Positions 1 to 5,539 are shown, counted from the first letter of the stretch. The stretch: DNA of 5,539 bases from Deltaproteobacteria bacterium (GCA_016764955.1 JAESQZ010000002.1:1-5539); one strand, 5' to 3'. Made by a program: numbers and translations. The notes: a model not told the origin generated them from the sequence alone.

Positions 1-56
1 AAAAAACTCGACAAGGGAATTAGGGACGTTGCCTGTGACAGAAAATCTTAGATAAC

Positions 57-1061
57 TTATAGACCCGGAAAGAATCGCCATTGGACTTTACGTGCTCCTA
101 TCCAACAAGAAATTAAACTAAATACGAGAAGAAAAACCGCAGCTAATTGAGTTTGTATAATTATAAATACGCAGGCTGCAATACCAGTTCCCCAAAAATG
201 CCCATTAGAGAGAGGGCTTCTTTCTGATATGGCAATGTTGTCGATCCCGCCTACAGCGAGCTCAAGAGAGACACTTAGCAATATGGGTATGATTAAAAAT
301 GGTTTTAAACTGGCCACTGCAATAGCAAATACACCAATGCTTAAAACCCAAAAAAGCCTGCTGAGGTCTGCTGATTGAAGTGTTTTCGAAGTAAACAAAG
401 AGAAGCTTGTTTTGAGGTAGTCGATTGCGCTGAGCCAGGTAATTGCTACGATAACAATGCAGATAGCTAAGACAGTTGTGCTGGTTTCAGTGTATTGGAG
501 TAATAGCAGCCAATAGACGAAAGAGCCTGCTACAGGGAGCGCCCAGTAAGGTGAACGCTCTTTTCGCACTAGGGCCCAATAACTCCAAATAGCCACAAAA
601 AATAACATGAGTAAAGCTGAAGCGATTGAGGCCTGGGTTTTAGTTAAGAATAGAGTTAAGAAGACAGTGCCGAAGCCACCCATCTGGATGATGGTTTTCA
701 TCTTGGCCAAAATACTGGTTTTTACTGACTCATTTCGAAGAGCTACGCTGCTTCTTAAAGCAGTGATAAAAAACTCTCTAGATAAAATAGCAACAGGAAT
801 CCACATAGGGACCCAGCCATTACCACTCAAAGATAATGTCACGGCTGCCATCATGATTTTATCAGCGACGGGGTCTAATAAGCCTCCAAGCTTAGTAGGG
901 CCTTCCCGTCTTGCCATGATGCCATCGACAAAGTCACTCATTCCCAAAATGACAAATAGAAAGAAAGCTGCCCAATGCCATGAGGTGTCAGCAAATAGCA
1001 ACATCGCACAGGGAATCGGTAATAAGATGATACGGCCTAGGGTTACTTGGTTTGCTGTCAT
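57..1061 (-). CDS. pgsA: CDP-diacylglycerol--glycerol-3-phosphate 3-phosphatidyltransferase with C-terminal membrane extension
   Basis: Likely makes phosphatidylglycerophosphate from CDP-diacylglycerol and glycerol-3-phosphate in the inner membrane, the committed step to phosphatidylglycerol and cardiolipin. The protein has 334 residues. The CDP-alcohol phosphotransferase signature is at residues 43-67: D43, D46-G47, A50-R51, G59, D63 and D67, followed by K68. Other PgsA-like blocks are SREFFITALR (94-103) and AKMKTIIQ (119-126). The AR-to-G spacing is seven residues, where E. coli PgsA has eight. Family members are usually about 180-220 residues and end after a segment like the WLSAIDYLK seen at 209-217; here roughly 115 more residues follow, with about four hydrophobic stretches (near 236-251, 254-272, 290-303 and 305-322). 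The ATG start overlaps the rluB stop as ATGA. No strong Shine-Dalgarno sequence is visible, so translation is probably coupled to rluB. Family assignment is firm; the substrate alcohol is inferred, and phosphatidylserine synthase or another CDP-alcohol transferase is less likely. Confidence 0.88.
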   Translation of the reverse strand: MTANQVTLGRIILLPIPCAMLLFADTSWHWAAFFLFVILGMSDFVDGIMARREGPTKLGGLLDPVADKIMMAAVTLSLSGNGWVPMWIPVAILSREFFITALRSSVALRNESVKTSILAKMKTIIQMGGFGTVFLTLFLTKTQASIASALLMLFFVAIWSYWALVRKERSPYWALPVAGSFVYWLLLLQYTETSTTVLAICIVIVAITWLSAIDYLKTSFSLFTSKTLQSADLSRLFWVLSIGVFAIAVASLKPFLIIPILLSVSLELAVGGIDNIAISERSPLSNGHFWGTGIAACVFIIIQTQLAAVFLLVFSLISCWIGARKVQWRFFPGL

Positions 1062-1801
1062 TTTTTCTGGACCTGCGCGTGAAGTGAATTGAGTTCACGC
1101 TTGGTCAAAGGCCTGAACTCACCAGGGCTTAGGGCTTTAATTGAGATACCTGCAAAGTGGGTTCGAATAATCTTCTGCACAGAATGTTTAATGCGCCAGA
1201 ACATTTTTTTAATCTGTTTATTTTTCCCTTGAGTTAAAGTCACTTTCACCCAGGTGTTAATTTTTGCTTTTCTCAAAAACTCTATTTCGCTGGGTCCCGT
1301 GGGGCCATCTTCCAGATAGATACCCTTTCGGAGTTTGTTGATTTGCTCCTCTGTGGGCATCCCCTTAATTTTGACTTCATAGACTTTTGGAATTTTGAAT
1401 TTGGGGTGGATTAGCTGATTGGTTAGTTCCCCATCGTTGGTGAGGATCAAAGCGCCCTCTGCATCATAGTCTAGTCGGCCGACAGGGTAAATTCGAGTTT
1501 CATTAATGCCCTTGATCAGATCGGCAACTGTTTTTCTATCGCCAGCCTCTTTGGACGCAGATAAAACACCCGCAGGTTTGTTTAATATAAAATAAACGCG
1601 TTCCGAAAGTGTGTCTAATGCAATATTGACGTTTTTTCCGTCTACGAAAACTTGATCTTTTTCTGTATCAACGATGACTCCCTGTTGGGAGATGCGCTGC
1701 TTGTTGACCCTGATAAGGCCTTGCTCAATCATTTTTTCGACTTGACGTCTGGATGCAACGCCAGCTCGGGCGAGTGCTTTGTGAAGTCTCTCTTGTGCCA
1801 T
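1058..1801 (-). CDS. rluB: 23S rRNA pseudouridine synthase of the RluB/RsuA family
   Basis: Isomerises a uridine to pseudouridine in ribosomal RNA; E. coli RluB acts on U2605 of 23S rRNA. The protein has 247 residues. An N-terminal S4 RNA-binding domain covers about residues 2-48 (ERLHKALARAGVASRRQVEK). The catalytic domain begins with FILNKPAGVL (71-80), carries the GRLD motif at 108-111 with catalytic D111, and has Y141 in KVYEVKIKG and a basic QGKNKQIKKMF block at 191-201. This last block usually reads EGxNRxxRRM, so lysines replace the arginines. Length fits the short RsuA/RluB type, without the long basic tail of E. coli RluB. The S4 domain starts right after the chosen ATG. The region before it shows no Shine-Dalgarno sequence, so a leaderless or weakly initiated message is possible. 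It lies upstream of pgsA and overlaps it by 4 nt, implying one transcript. RluB rather than RsuA or RluE is inferred from the overall pattern; the exact target base is uncertain. Confidence 0.88.
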   Translation of the reverse strand: MAQERLHKALARAGVASRRQVEKMIEQGLIRVNKQRISQQGVIVDTEKDQVFVDGKNVNIALDTLSERVYFILNKPAGVLSASKEAGDRKTVADLIKGINETRIYPVGRLDYDAEGALILTNDGELTNQLIHPKFKIPKVYEVKIKGMPTEEQINKLRKGIYLEDGPTGPSEIEFLRKAKINTWVKVTLTQGKNKQIKKMFWRIKHSVQKIIRTHFAGISIKALSPGEFRPLTKRELNSLHAQVQKK

Positions 1802-1834
1802 AGTGGGTGTAGCATGGTCTTTTTTAGGGCTTTT

Positions 1835-1844
1835 GGCAATTGCC
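1835..1844. promoter_or_regulatory. Perfect 10-bp palindrome between divergent rluB and hppA
   Basis: GGCAATTGCC is a perfect self-complementary sequence near the middle of the 89-nt divergent spacer. It overlaps a minus-strand TTGCCA and a plus-strand TTGGCA, each matching five of six bases of a -35 box. A second pair of arms, AGGGC (1826-1830) and GCCCT (1842-1846), could form a competing hairpin. The position would suit an operator for a dimeric regulator acting on both genes, but no regulator is encoded here and chance is possible. It does not look like a terminator in either direction, because on the minus strand the following run is A and on the plus strand the T run precedes the arms. 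Confidence 0.25.
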
Positions 1845-1851
1845 CTCTTTG

Positions 1852-1880
1852 TTGACAGGAAGGCTCTAAAATGCTTAAGA
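1852..1880 (+). promoter_or_regulatory. Candidate hppA promoter elements
   Basis: A perfect TTGACA (-35 consensus) is at 1852-1857. A good -10-like TAAAAT is at 1867-1872, but only 9 nt separate them, so they cannot be partners. At the proper 17-nt spacing the sequence is TTAAGA (1875-1880), a poor match. Using TTGACA would start transcription near 1887, giving an almost leaderless hppA message and excluding the leader ORF at 1871. Neither arrangement is convincing. Confidence 0.2.
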
Positions 1881-1894
1881 CCCAGGCACTATGA
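1871..1894 (+). CDS. Possible seven-codon leader peptide coupled to hppA
   Basis: ATG at 1871 opens a reading frame encoding MLKTQAL and stopping at TGA 1892-1894. GGAAGG at 1858-1863 lies 7 nt before this ATG and is a far better Shine-Dalgarno sequence than anything close to hppA, where only AGG (1884-1886) is present. The stop overlaps both tandem hppA start codons (ATGATG, 1891-1896), the classic geometry of translational coupling. The peptide has no run of a single regulatory amino acid, so attenuation by charged-tRNA level is not suggested. If transcription starts downstream of 1871 this ORF is not made. Seven codons carry too little information for a firm call. Confidence 0.3.
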   Translation: MLKTQAL

Positions 1895-3978
1895 TGAACA
1901 CCTATAGTTTGATTTTAGGATGCGGAGCATTGGCTCTGGTTTACGGCGTTTGGATGTCTCGCTCGATTCTAGCGGCTCCTGCAGGCAATGAGGCGATGCA
2001 GAAGATTGCTTTGGCGATTCAAGAAGGTGCTAAAGCCTATCTAAACAGGCAGTATCGAGTAATTGCGGTAATTGGGCTGATAATTTTCATAGTACTGACA
2101 GCTCTGCTTGGCATTTATGTAGGTGCTGGCTTTCTGCTAGGCGCTTTTTTATCAAGCTTGGCTGGTTATATTGGTATGAATATCTCAGTCAGAGCCAATG
2201 TCAGAACAGCTGAGGCTGCCCGTAACGGACTGCAGCCAGCTTTGGATATTGCTTTTAAATCAGGGGCTGTCACAGGTCTTTTGGTGGTTGGATTGGGTAT
2301 CCTAGGAATCATGGGCTACTATCTTGTTCTGCGTTTCGCGCAGTTGGATACCAGAGCCTTGCTGGAAGCCTTGCTGGGTCTTGGGTTTGGTGCTTCGCTT
2401 ATATCGATTTTTGCTCGCATAGGCGGGGGTATCTTTACCAAAGGTGCTGATGTCGGCGCTGATATGGTTGGAAAAATCGAAGCAGGGATTCCTGAAGATG
2501 ACCCTAGAAACCCAGCGGTGATTGCCGATAACGTGGGTGATAACGTAGGTGACTGTGCTGGTATGGCAGCGGATTTGTTTGAAACCTATGTGGTGACGCT
2601 CGTTGGTACCATGTTGTTGGCAGGGGCTTATTTCAAGGGAGCGGATCTGGAGCTGATGATGATCTTCCCGATGTTGATTGGTGCTGTGTGTATTTTGGCA
2701 TCAATTGTGGGAACTTTTTTCGTTAAGCTTGGGAAATCGACTGATGTCATGAAAGCTTTGTATAAAGGTTTTGTGGTGACGGCTGCTCTCTCAGCTATTG
2801 CGATTGCCGGAATTTGCAGCAGCTGGCTGGGCTTAGACGCGGTTTTAGTCGGCACTCAGATGGCTTTTACAGGTCTAAACCTATTTTACTGCTGCTTGAC
2901 GGGTCTAGTTGTGACAGGCTTATTAATGCGTATTACTGAATACTACACGATGACAAACTATAGGCCTGTTAAGAGCATTGCGGAGGCATCTCTTACTGGA
3001 CATGGTACCAATGTTATTCAAGGTATTGCCGTTTCGATGGAGGCTACTGCCCTGCCTGCTGTTGTGATTAGTGCAGGTATTTTGCTTTCTTACCAAAATG
3101 CAGGTCTCTTCGGTATTGCTGTCGCTGCTACGACCATGTTGGCGTTGGCTGGTATGATTGTGGCATTAGACGCCTATGGCCCTGTTACAGATAACGCCGG
3201 TGGTATTGCTGAGATGTCTAATATGCCTCCTGAGGTTCGTAAAACCACAGATGTTTTAGACGCCGTTGGTAATACGACCAAAGCGGTTACAAAAGGATAT
3301 GCAATTGGATCAGCAGGCCTCGCTGCTTTGGTTTTGTTTGCAGCCTTTCTCGAAGATGTTAAACATTATTTCCCGCAGTACTCCATCAGTTTTTCGCTCG
3401 AAGATGCTTATGTCATGGTTGGCTTGTTTTTGGGTGGCTTACTCCCCTACTTGTTTGGCGGAATGTGTATGATGGCAGTTGGTAGAGCGGCTCAAGCTGT
3501 GGTGGTGGAAGTAAGAAGGCAGTTTAAAGAAATTCCTGGTATTATGGAAGGTACTGGAAGGCCAGAGTATGGTCGTGCGGTTGATATCTTGACCCAAAAG
3601 GCAATCTCAGAGATGATTTTGCCAAGTCTGCTTCCAGTCGTAGCTCCTATTTTGGTTTATTTCACTATTTGGGCAAGTGTTGGTCAAAAAGAGGCTTTTA
3701 TTACCCTGGGTTCGATGTTGTTGGGCTTGGTGGTAACAGGTCTATTTGTAGGCCTTTCGATGACCTCAGGCGGTGGTGCTTGGGATAATGCCAAAAAGTA
3801 TATCGAAGAAGGTTTCTTCGGCGGCAAAGGCTCAGAAGCTCATAAAGCTGCTATAACGGGTGATACTGTTGGCGATCCTTACAAAGATACAGCTGGCCCA
3901 GCTATTAATCCGATGATTAAGATTGCGAATATCGTAGCGCTGTTGCTGTTGGCTGTTTTATCGAGGCTGTCGCTTTAG
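1891..3978 (+). CDS. hppA: Membrane-bound proton-pumping pyrophosphatase, K+-independent type
   Basis: Hydrolyses pyrophosphate and uses the energy to pump protons across the membrane, recovering energy from biosynthetic PPi. The 695 residues match the family's usual 660-770. Conserved active-site blocks are present: DVGADMVGKIEAG from residue 187, DPRNPAVIADNVGDNVGDCAGM with Asp213, Asp217 and Asp221 for Mg-PPi binding, GGGAWDNAKKYIEE from 627, and GDTVGDPYKDTAGPAINP from 657. The GNTTKAVTKGYAIGSAG block has K464 and T467, the pair found in K+-independent H+-PPases; K+-dependent enzymes have Ala and Gly/Ala there. The rest is about 16 hydrophobic segments. Two adjacent ATGs are possible starts (1891 and 1894); AGG at 1884-1886 is better spaced for the second, which would remove one Met. 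The gene is single and diverges from rluB; its 3' end faces the lipoprotein gene across 42 nt with a shared hairpin. No frameshift or lost catalytic residue is seen. Confidence 0.97.
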   Translation: MMNTYSLILGCGALALVYGVWMSRSILAAPAGNEAMQKIALAIQEGAKAYLNRQYRVIAVIGLIIFIVLTALLGIYVGAGFLLGAFLSSLAGYIGMNISVRANVRTAEAARNGLQPALDIAFKSGAVTGLLVVGLGILGIMGYYLVLRFAQLDTRALLEALLGLGFGASLISIFARIGGGIFTKGADVGADMVGKIEAGIPEDDPRNPAVIADNVGDNVGDCAGMAADLFETYVVTLVGTMLLAGAYFKGADLELMMIFPMLIGAVCILASIVGTFFVKLGKSTDVMKALYKGFVVTAALSAIAIAGICSSWLGLDAVLVGTQMAFTGLNLFYCCLTGLVVTGLLMRITEYYTMTNYRPVKSIAEASLTGHGTNVIQGIAVSMEATALPAVVISAGILLSYQNAGLFGIAVAATTMLALAGMIVALDAYGPVTDNAGGIAEMSNMPPEVRKTTDVLDAVGNTTKAVTKGYAIGSAGLAALVLFAAFLEDVKHYFPQYSISFSLEDAYVMVGLFLGGLLPYLFGGMCMMAVGRAAQAVVVEVRRQFKEIPGIMEGTGRPEYGRAVDILTQKAISEMILPSLLPVVAPILVYFTIWASVGQKEAFITLGSMLLGLVVTGLFVGLSMTSGGGAWDNAKKYIEEGFFGGKGSEAHKAAITGDTVGDPYKDTAGPAINPMIKIANIVALLLLAVLSRLSL

Positions 3979-3986
3979 GCAAAAGT

Positions 3987-4015
3987 ATCGTCATCGCTTC
4001 GCTCGCAATGACGAT
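3987..4015. terminator. Palindromic repeat in convergent gap, likely bidirectional terminator
   Basis: ATCGTCAT (3987-3994) and ATGACGAT (4008-4015) are perfect 8-bp arms. The pairing extends across one C-A mismatch to GC/GC, giving 10 of 11 paired positions around a short loop. It fills most of the 42 nt between the hppA stop and the lipoprotein stop. A short T run follows in each direction: TTT at 4015-4017 for hppA, and four T on the minus strand (AAAA at 3981-3984) for the lipoprotein gene. Read on the minus strand it contains CATTGCGAGCGAAGCGATG, which resembles a dispersed palindromic repeat (TCATTGCGAGCGAAGCG...) recalled from many bacterial genomes. Terminator function is inferred from position and hairpin; repeat identity is from memory. 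Confidence 0.6.
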
Positions 4016-4020
4016 TTCCA

Positions 4021-5340
4021 TTACGAAGGGTTTTCTTCTACTGGCTGAACTTCTTCAGGAGGAGGCTCTGGTTTAGGAGCTGGTTCTGGTGGCTGATATT
4101 GATCATTGACCCAGCAATCTATCCACTGATCCTGACGACTATCCTCCCCTTCGCACTGCTCAAATTTAGCCATCATACTTAGATCAACATTAAATGTCTC
4201 AAATTCGCCGGTGCAATCCCAACTCTGCTGGGCTGAAAATCCAGTTGAGACTGCTTGTACTGCTGGTGGTTCACCGGTGAGCAAGTCAGCCCAATGGCTG
4301 GTTGTGGCTGATGAAAGATTGGTAGCCCAATGTACTTCTTCCTGCTGCGTTTCACCGCTGGTATGGTTGTTGTGACTAAAAATTCGTTTAGCACTTCCAG
4401 CGGTAAGTTCACGTTGTAACACGCCTGCACCTTCAGGAATAATAAGGCCTACTGCAGTTAAAAAGCGCTCTGTAAAAGCCTCGCCACCATAAGTGCCATC
4501 ACGAAAACCTCCAAGCAGAATATGATCGGGCGATTCTTGCAATGTCATCATAGCGCTAGAGTTGCTCGTTATGAGCTGTGCTCCGCTTCCATCTGGATCG
4601 TGGTAAGAGCTGCTATTTTCAGTCATAAACGCAGTCACATTTTTAGTAGTCCACTGACCCAAGCTGTTTAAAGTGCCATTCGCACTAATCTTACCCATGT
4701 GACTAAAGGATTCTTCAGCCCTTTTTTCATCATTCTTAAAAACCATATCGATGGTAGCGCCTTCAGCGGTTATGGACTGCTTGCCATACATTTCCTGACT
4801 TCCACTAGAGCAGGCAAATACTTCGAAATTGTTGATATTGCCATTAGCATCTTTGCTTGCCTTGATTTTGACTTTAAAGGATTTGGGGCCTTGAGGGTCT
4901 CCACCTCGACCGGGATCTTTCATGCCCTCCATATCGAAAAGATGATAGTTAGCGTCGAATTTTTCTTCAGCCAGCATGGCACCTAGATAACATTGAATTT
5001 TGCTGGACTCGATGGCGTTGTTCATTACTTCTCTGTATACGCTGGCCGATTCACAGGCAGCTCTTTCGAGCCCTCCAGCCTCTGACCAATCTTTAGAGTT
5101 AAAATCTAGAAGCCTAGTTCCTGTTGTGGCATGTGGACTCTCATCCCCAGTATGGAATATGGTTTTTTGATAGGTGGTTCCGTTTTTAACAACCGGATCT
5201 GTGACCTTGGGTAGGTCAGCTACATTAGACAAGACCCCGGCACTGCTGCTGCTGCTGTCGCCTCCCTTTGCGCATCCTGCCATCCCAAGAGCCATGACAA
5301 CTGCTGCTGCGAAGCCAAAAATTACTCGTTTTATGTTCAT
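4021..5340 (-). CDS. Secreted lipoprotein of unknown family, Cys-containing, Pro/Glu-rich tail
   Basis: I do not recognise this 439-residue protein. A lipoprotein signal is clear: basic MNIKR, a hydrophobic stretch at 6-20, and a lipobox MAGC with Cys23 as the lipidated residue. The +2 residue is Ala, so in a Gram-negative cell outer-membrane delivery is expected. A Gly/Ser linker follows (26-33, five serines in a row). The mature chain has six more cysteines (C96, C117, C177, C376, C396, C409), enough for three disulfides, with three clustered near the C-terminus. The body is polar and rich in Gly, Ser, Asn and Thr without membrane segments, suggesting a beta-rich extracytoplasmic fold. The C-terminus (about 416-439) is a disordered-looking Pro/Glu tail. 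The ATG is well supported: AGGGGA sits 6 nt upstream and the signal peptide begins at once. It stands alone, convergent with hppA and flanked on both sides by palindromic repeats. Function is unknown; it could be a surface or adhesion protein, but nothing shows it. Confidence 0.85.
   Translation of the reverse strand: MNIKRVIFGFAAAVVMALGMAGCAKGGDSSSSSAGVLSNVADLPKVTDPVVKNGTTYQKTIFHTGDESPHATTGTRLLDFNSKDWSEAGGLERAACESASVYREVMNNAIESSKIQCYLGAMLAEEKFDANYHLFDMEGMKDPGRGGDPQGPKSFKVKIKASKDANGNINNFEVFACSSGSQEMYGKQSITAEGATIDMVFKNDEKRAEESFSHMGKISANGTLNSLGQWTTKNVTAFMTENSSSYHDPDGSGAQLITSNSSAMMTLQESPDHILLGGFRDGTYGGEAFTERFLTAVGLIIPEGAGVLQRELTAGSAKRIFSHNNHTSGETQQEEVHWATNLSSATTSHWADLLTGEPPAVQAVSTGFSAQQSWDCTGEFETFNVDLSMMAKFEQCEGEDSRQDQWIDCWVNDQYQPPEPAPKPEPPPEEVQPVEENPS
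5243..5257. repeat. (CTG)5 trinucleotide repeat in the lipoprotein serine linker
   Basis: Five uninterrupted CTG units (CAG on the coding strand) encode most of the run S29-S33 just after the lipidated cysteine. Gain or loss of a unit keeps the reading frame and would only change linker length, so on/off phase variation is not expected. Confidence 0.6.
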
Positions 5341-5346
5341 TATTTT

Positions 5347-5406
5347 TCCCCTGCAAAAAAGCGTATTACTAAACCAAGATAATATGCAATTAAAAACACT
5401 TGTTCA
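5347..5406 (-). promoter_or_regulatory. Promoter and ribosome binding site of the lipoprotein gene
   Basis: On the minus strand TATTAT (5384-5379) matches five of six bases of a -10 box. TGAACA (5406-5401), 16 nt upstream, matches four of six bases of a -35 box. Transcription would start near 5372, giving a leader of about 30 nt. AGGGGA (5352-5347) with a 6-nt A/T spacer before the ATG is a good Shine-Dalgarno sequence. The ribosome site is well supported; the promoter is a moderate sigma-70-like match. Confidence 0.45.
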
Positions 5407-5435
5407 GAAGCAGCAATTCCCGCCAAGATTTAATT

Positions 5436-5501
5436 CGTCGTTAGAACGCCATGAAAACAGGGTTTTGAAAACTAAATTTCGTAAATTAACGACGCTGTTT
5501 T
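5436..5501. other. Two interleaved inverted repeats upstream of the lipoprotein gene
   Basis: CGTCGTTA (5436-5443) is the exact complement of TAACGACG (5487-5494). AAAACAG (5454-5460) is the exact complement of CTGTTTT (5495-5501). The pairs interleave rather than nest, so in RNA they would give a pseudoknot topology. The stretch lies upstream of the proposed lipoprotein promoter and touches the palindromic repeat at the right edge. Arms of 7-8 bp in A/T-rich DNA can arise by chance. Confidence 0.25.
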
Positions 5502-5530
5502 GTCATCCCGGGCACCGACCCGGGATCCAG
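5501..5530. repeat. Short palindromic interspersed repeat (CCCGGG type)
   Basis: ATCCCGGG (5505-5512) and CCCGGGAT (5519-5526) are perfect 8-bp arms around the 6-nt loop CACCGA. The flanks read TGTC on the left and CCAG on the right. The unit TGTCATCCCGGG...CCCGGGATCCAG is, from memory, a common dispersed palindrome in many proteobacterial genomes, including intracellular lineages. It is markedly more GC-rich than the A/T-rich DNA to its left. The window ends 9 nt later, so a larger repeat unit cannot be excluded. A terminator role for a gene beyond the edge is also possible. Confidence 0.6.
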
Positions 5531-5539
5531 AAATGTGGC

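Noticed and set aside
1..55. Possible 3' end of a plus-strand gene converging on pgsA
   Set aside because: Two plus frames are open from the edge (stops at 49-51 and 53-55), but about 17 codons cannot tell a gene tail from chance and neither peptide is recognisable.
1..56. Terminator downstream of pgsA
   Set aside because: There is a six-base T run on the minus strand at 6-1, but no adequate stem precedes it within the window.
607..1092. Plus-strand open frame of 161 codons opposite pgsA
   Set aside because: It is antisense to a clearly conserved phosphotransferase, has low-complexity composition, no ribosome site and no recognisable motif.
1826..1846. AGGGC/GCCCT hairpin as a terminator
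   Set aside because: It lies between two divergent gene starts, and no proper T run follows it in either direction.
1852..1872. TTGACA plus TAAAAT as a paired hppA promoter
   Set aside because: The two boxes are only 9 nt apart, too close for a sigma-70-type promoter.
4179..4430. Minus-strand open frame of 83 codons inside the lipoprotein gene
   Set aside because: It is a different frame of the same strand within a better-supported gene, with no start signal.
4699..4986. Plus-strand open frame of 95 codons opposite the lipoprotein gene
   Set aside because: It lies fully within the supported lipoprotein gene, shows no ribosome site or recognisable domain, and its hydrophobic start is a by-product of the opposite strand.
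3987..5530. The two flanking palindromes as ends of one mobile element carrying the lipoprotein gene
   Set aside because: The arms differ in sequence, no transposase is present and no target duplication is visible, so they are better treated as two unrelated repeats.

Overview
The window holds four complete protein genes in a compact, moderate-GC, Gram-negative-looking bacterial layout. From left to right they are a minus-strand pair, rluB then pgsA (transcribed right to left and overlapping by 4 nt as ATGA); a plus-strand hppA diverging from rluB across 89 nt; and a minus-strand lipoprotein gene converging on hppA across 42 nt. The first 56 bases and the last 199 bases contain no gene I can support.

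Three genes are recognisable housekeeping or energy genes. RluB is a 23S rRNA pseudouridine synthase. PgsA is a CDP-diacylglycerol--glycerol-3-phosphate phosphatidyltransferase with an unusual hydrophobic C-terminal extension. HppA is a membrane proton-pumping pyrophosphatase whose K464/T467 signature puts it in the potassium-independent class, as in Rhodospirillum-type enzymes. The fourth gene encodes a secreted lipoprotein of no family I know, with six cysteines in the mature chain and a Pro/Glu-rich tail. No shared pathway is evident. RluB and PgsA are probably co-transcribed and translationally coupled; HppA and the lipoprotein have their own transcription units.

The non-coding parts carry most of the curiosities. 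A seven-codon leader ORF with a good Shine-Dalgarno sequence ends exactly on the tandem hppA start codons. A 10-bp perfect palindrome lies between rluB and hppA. A palindromic repeat fills the hppA/lipoprotein gap and may terminate both genes. A different palindromic repeat (ATCCCGGG...CCCGGGAT) lies near the right edge. Both resemble dispersed repeats seen in many proteobacterial genomes.

The organism cannot be named from this. Proteobacterial-type HppA, RluB and a lipobox lipoprotein with a serine linker fit a proteobacterium or a bdellovibrionate-like lineage, but that is inference. I see no defence system, CRISPR array, RNA gene or intact mobile element, and nothing that amounts to a clearly new multi-gene system.
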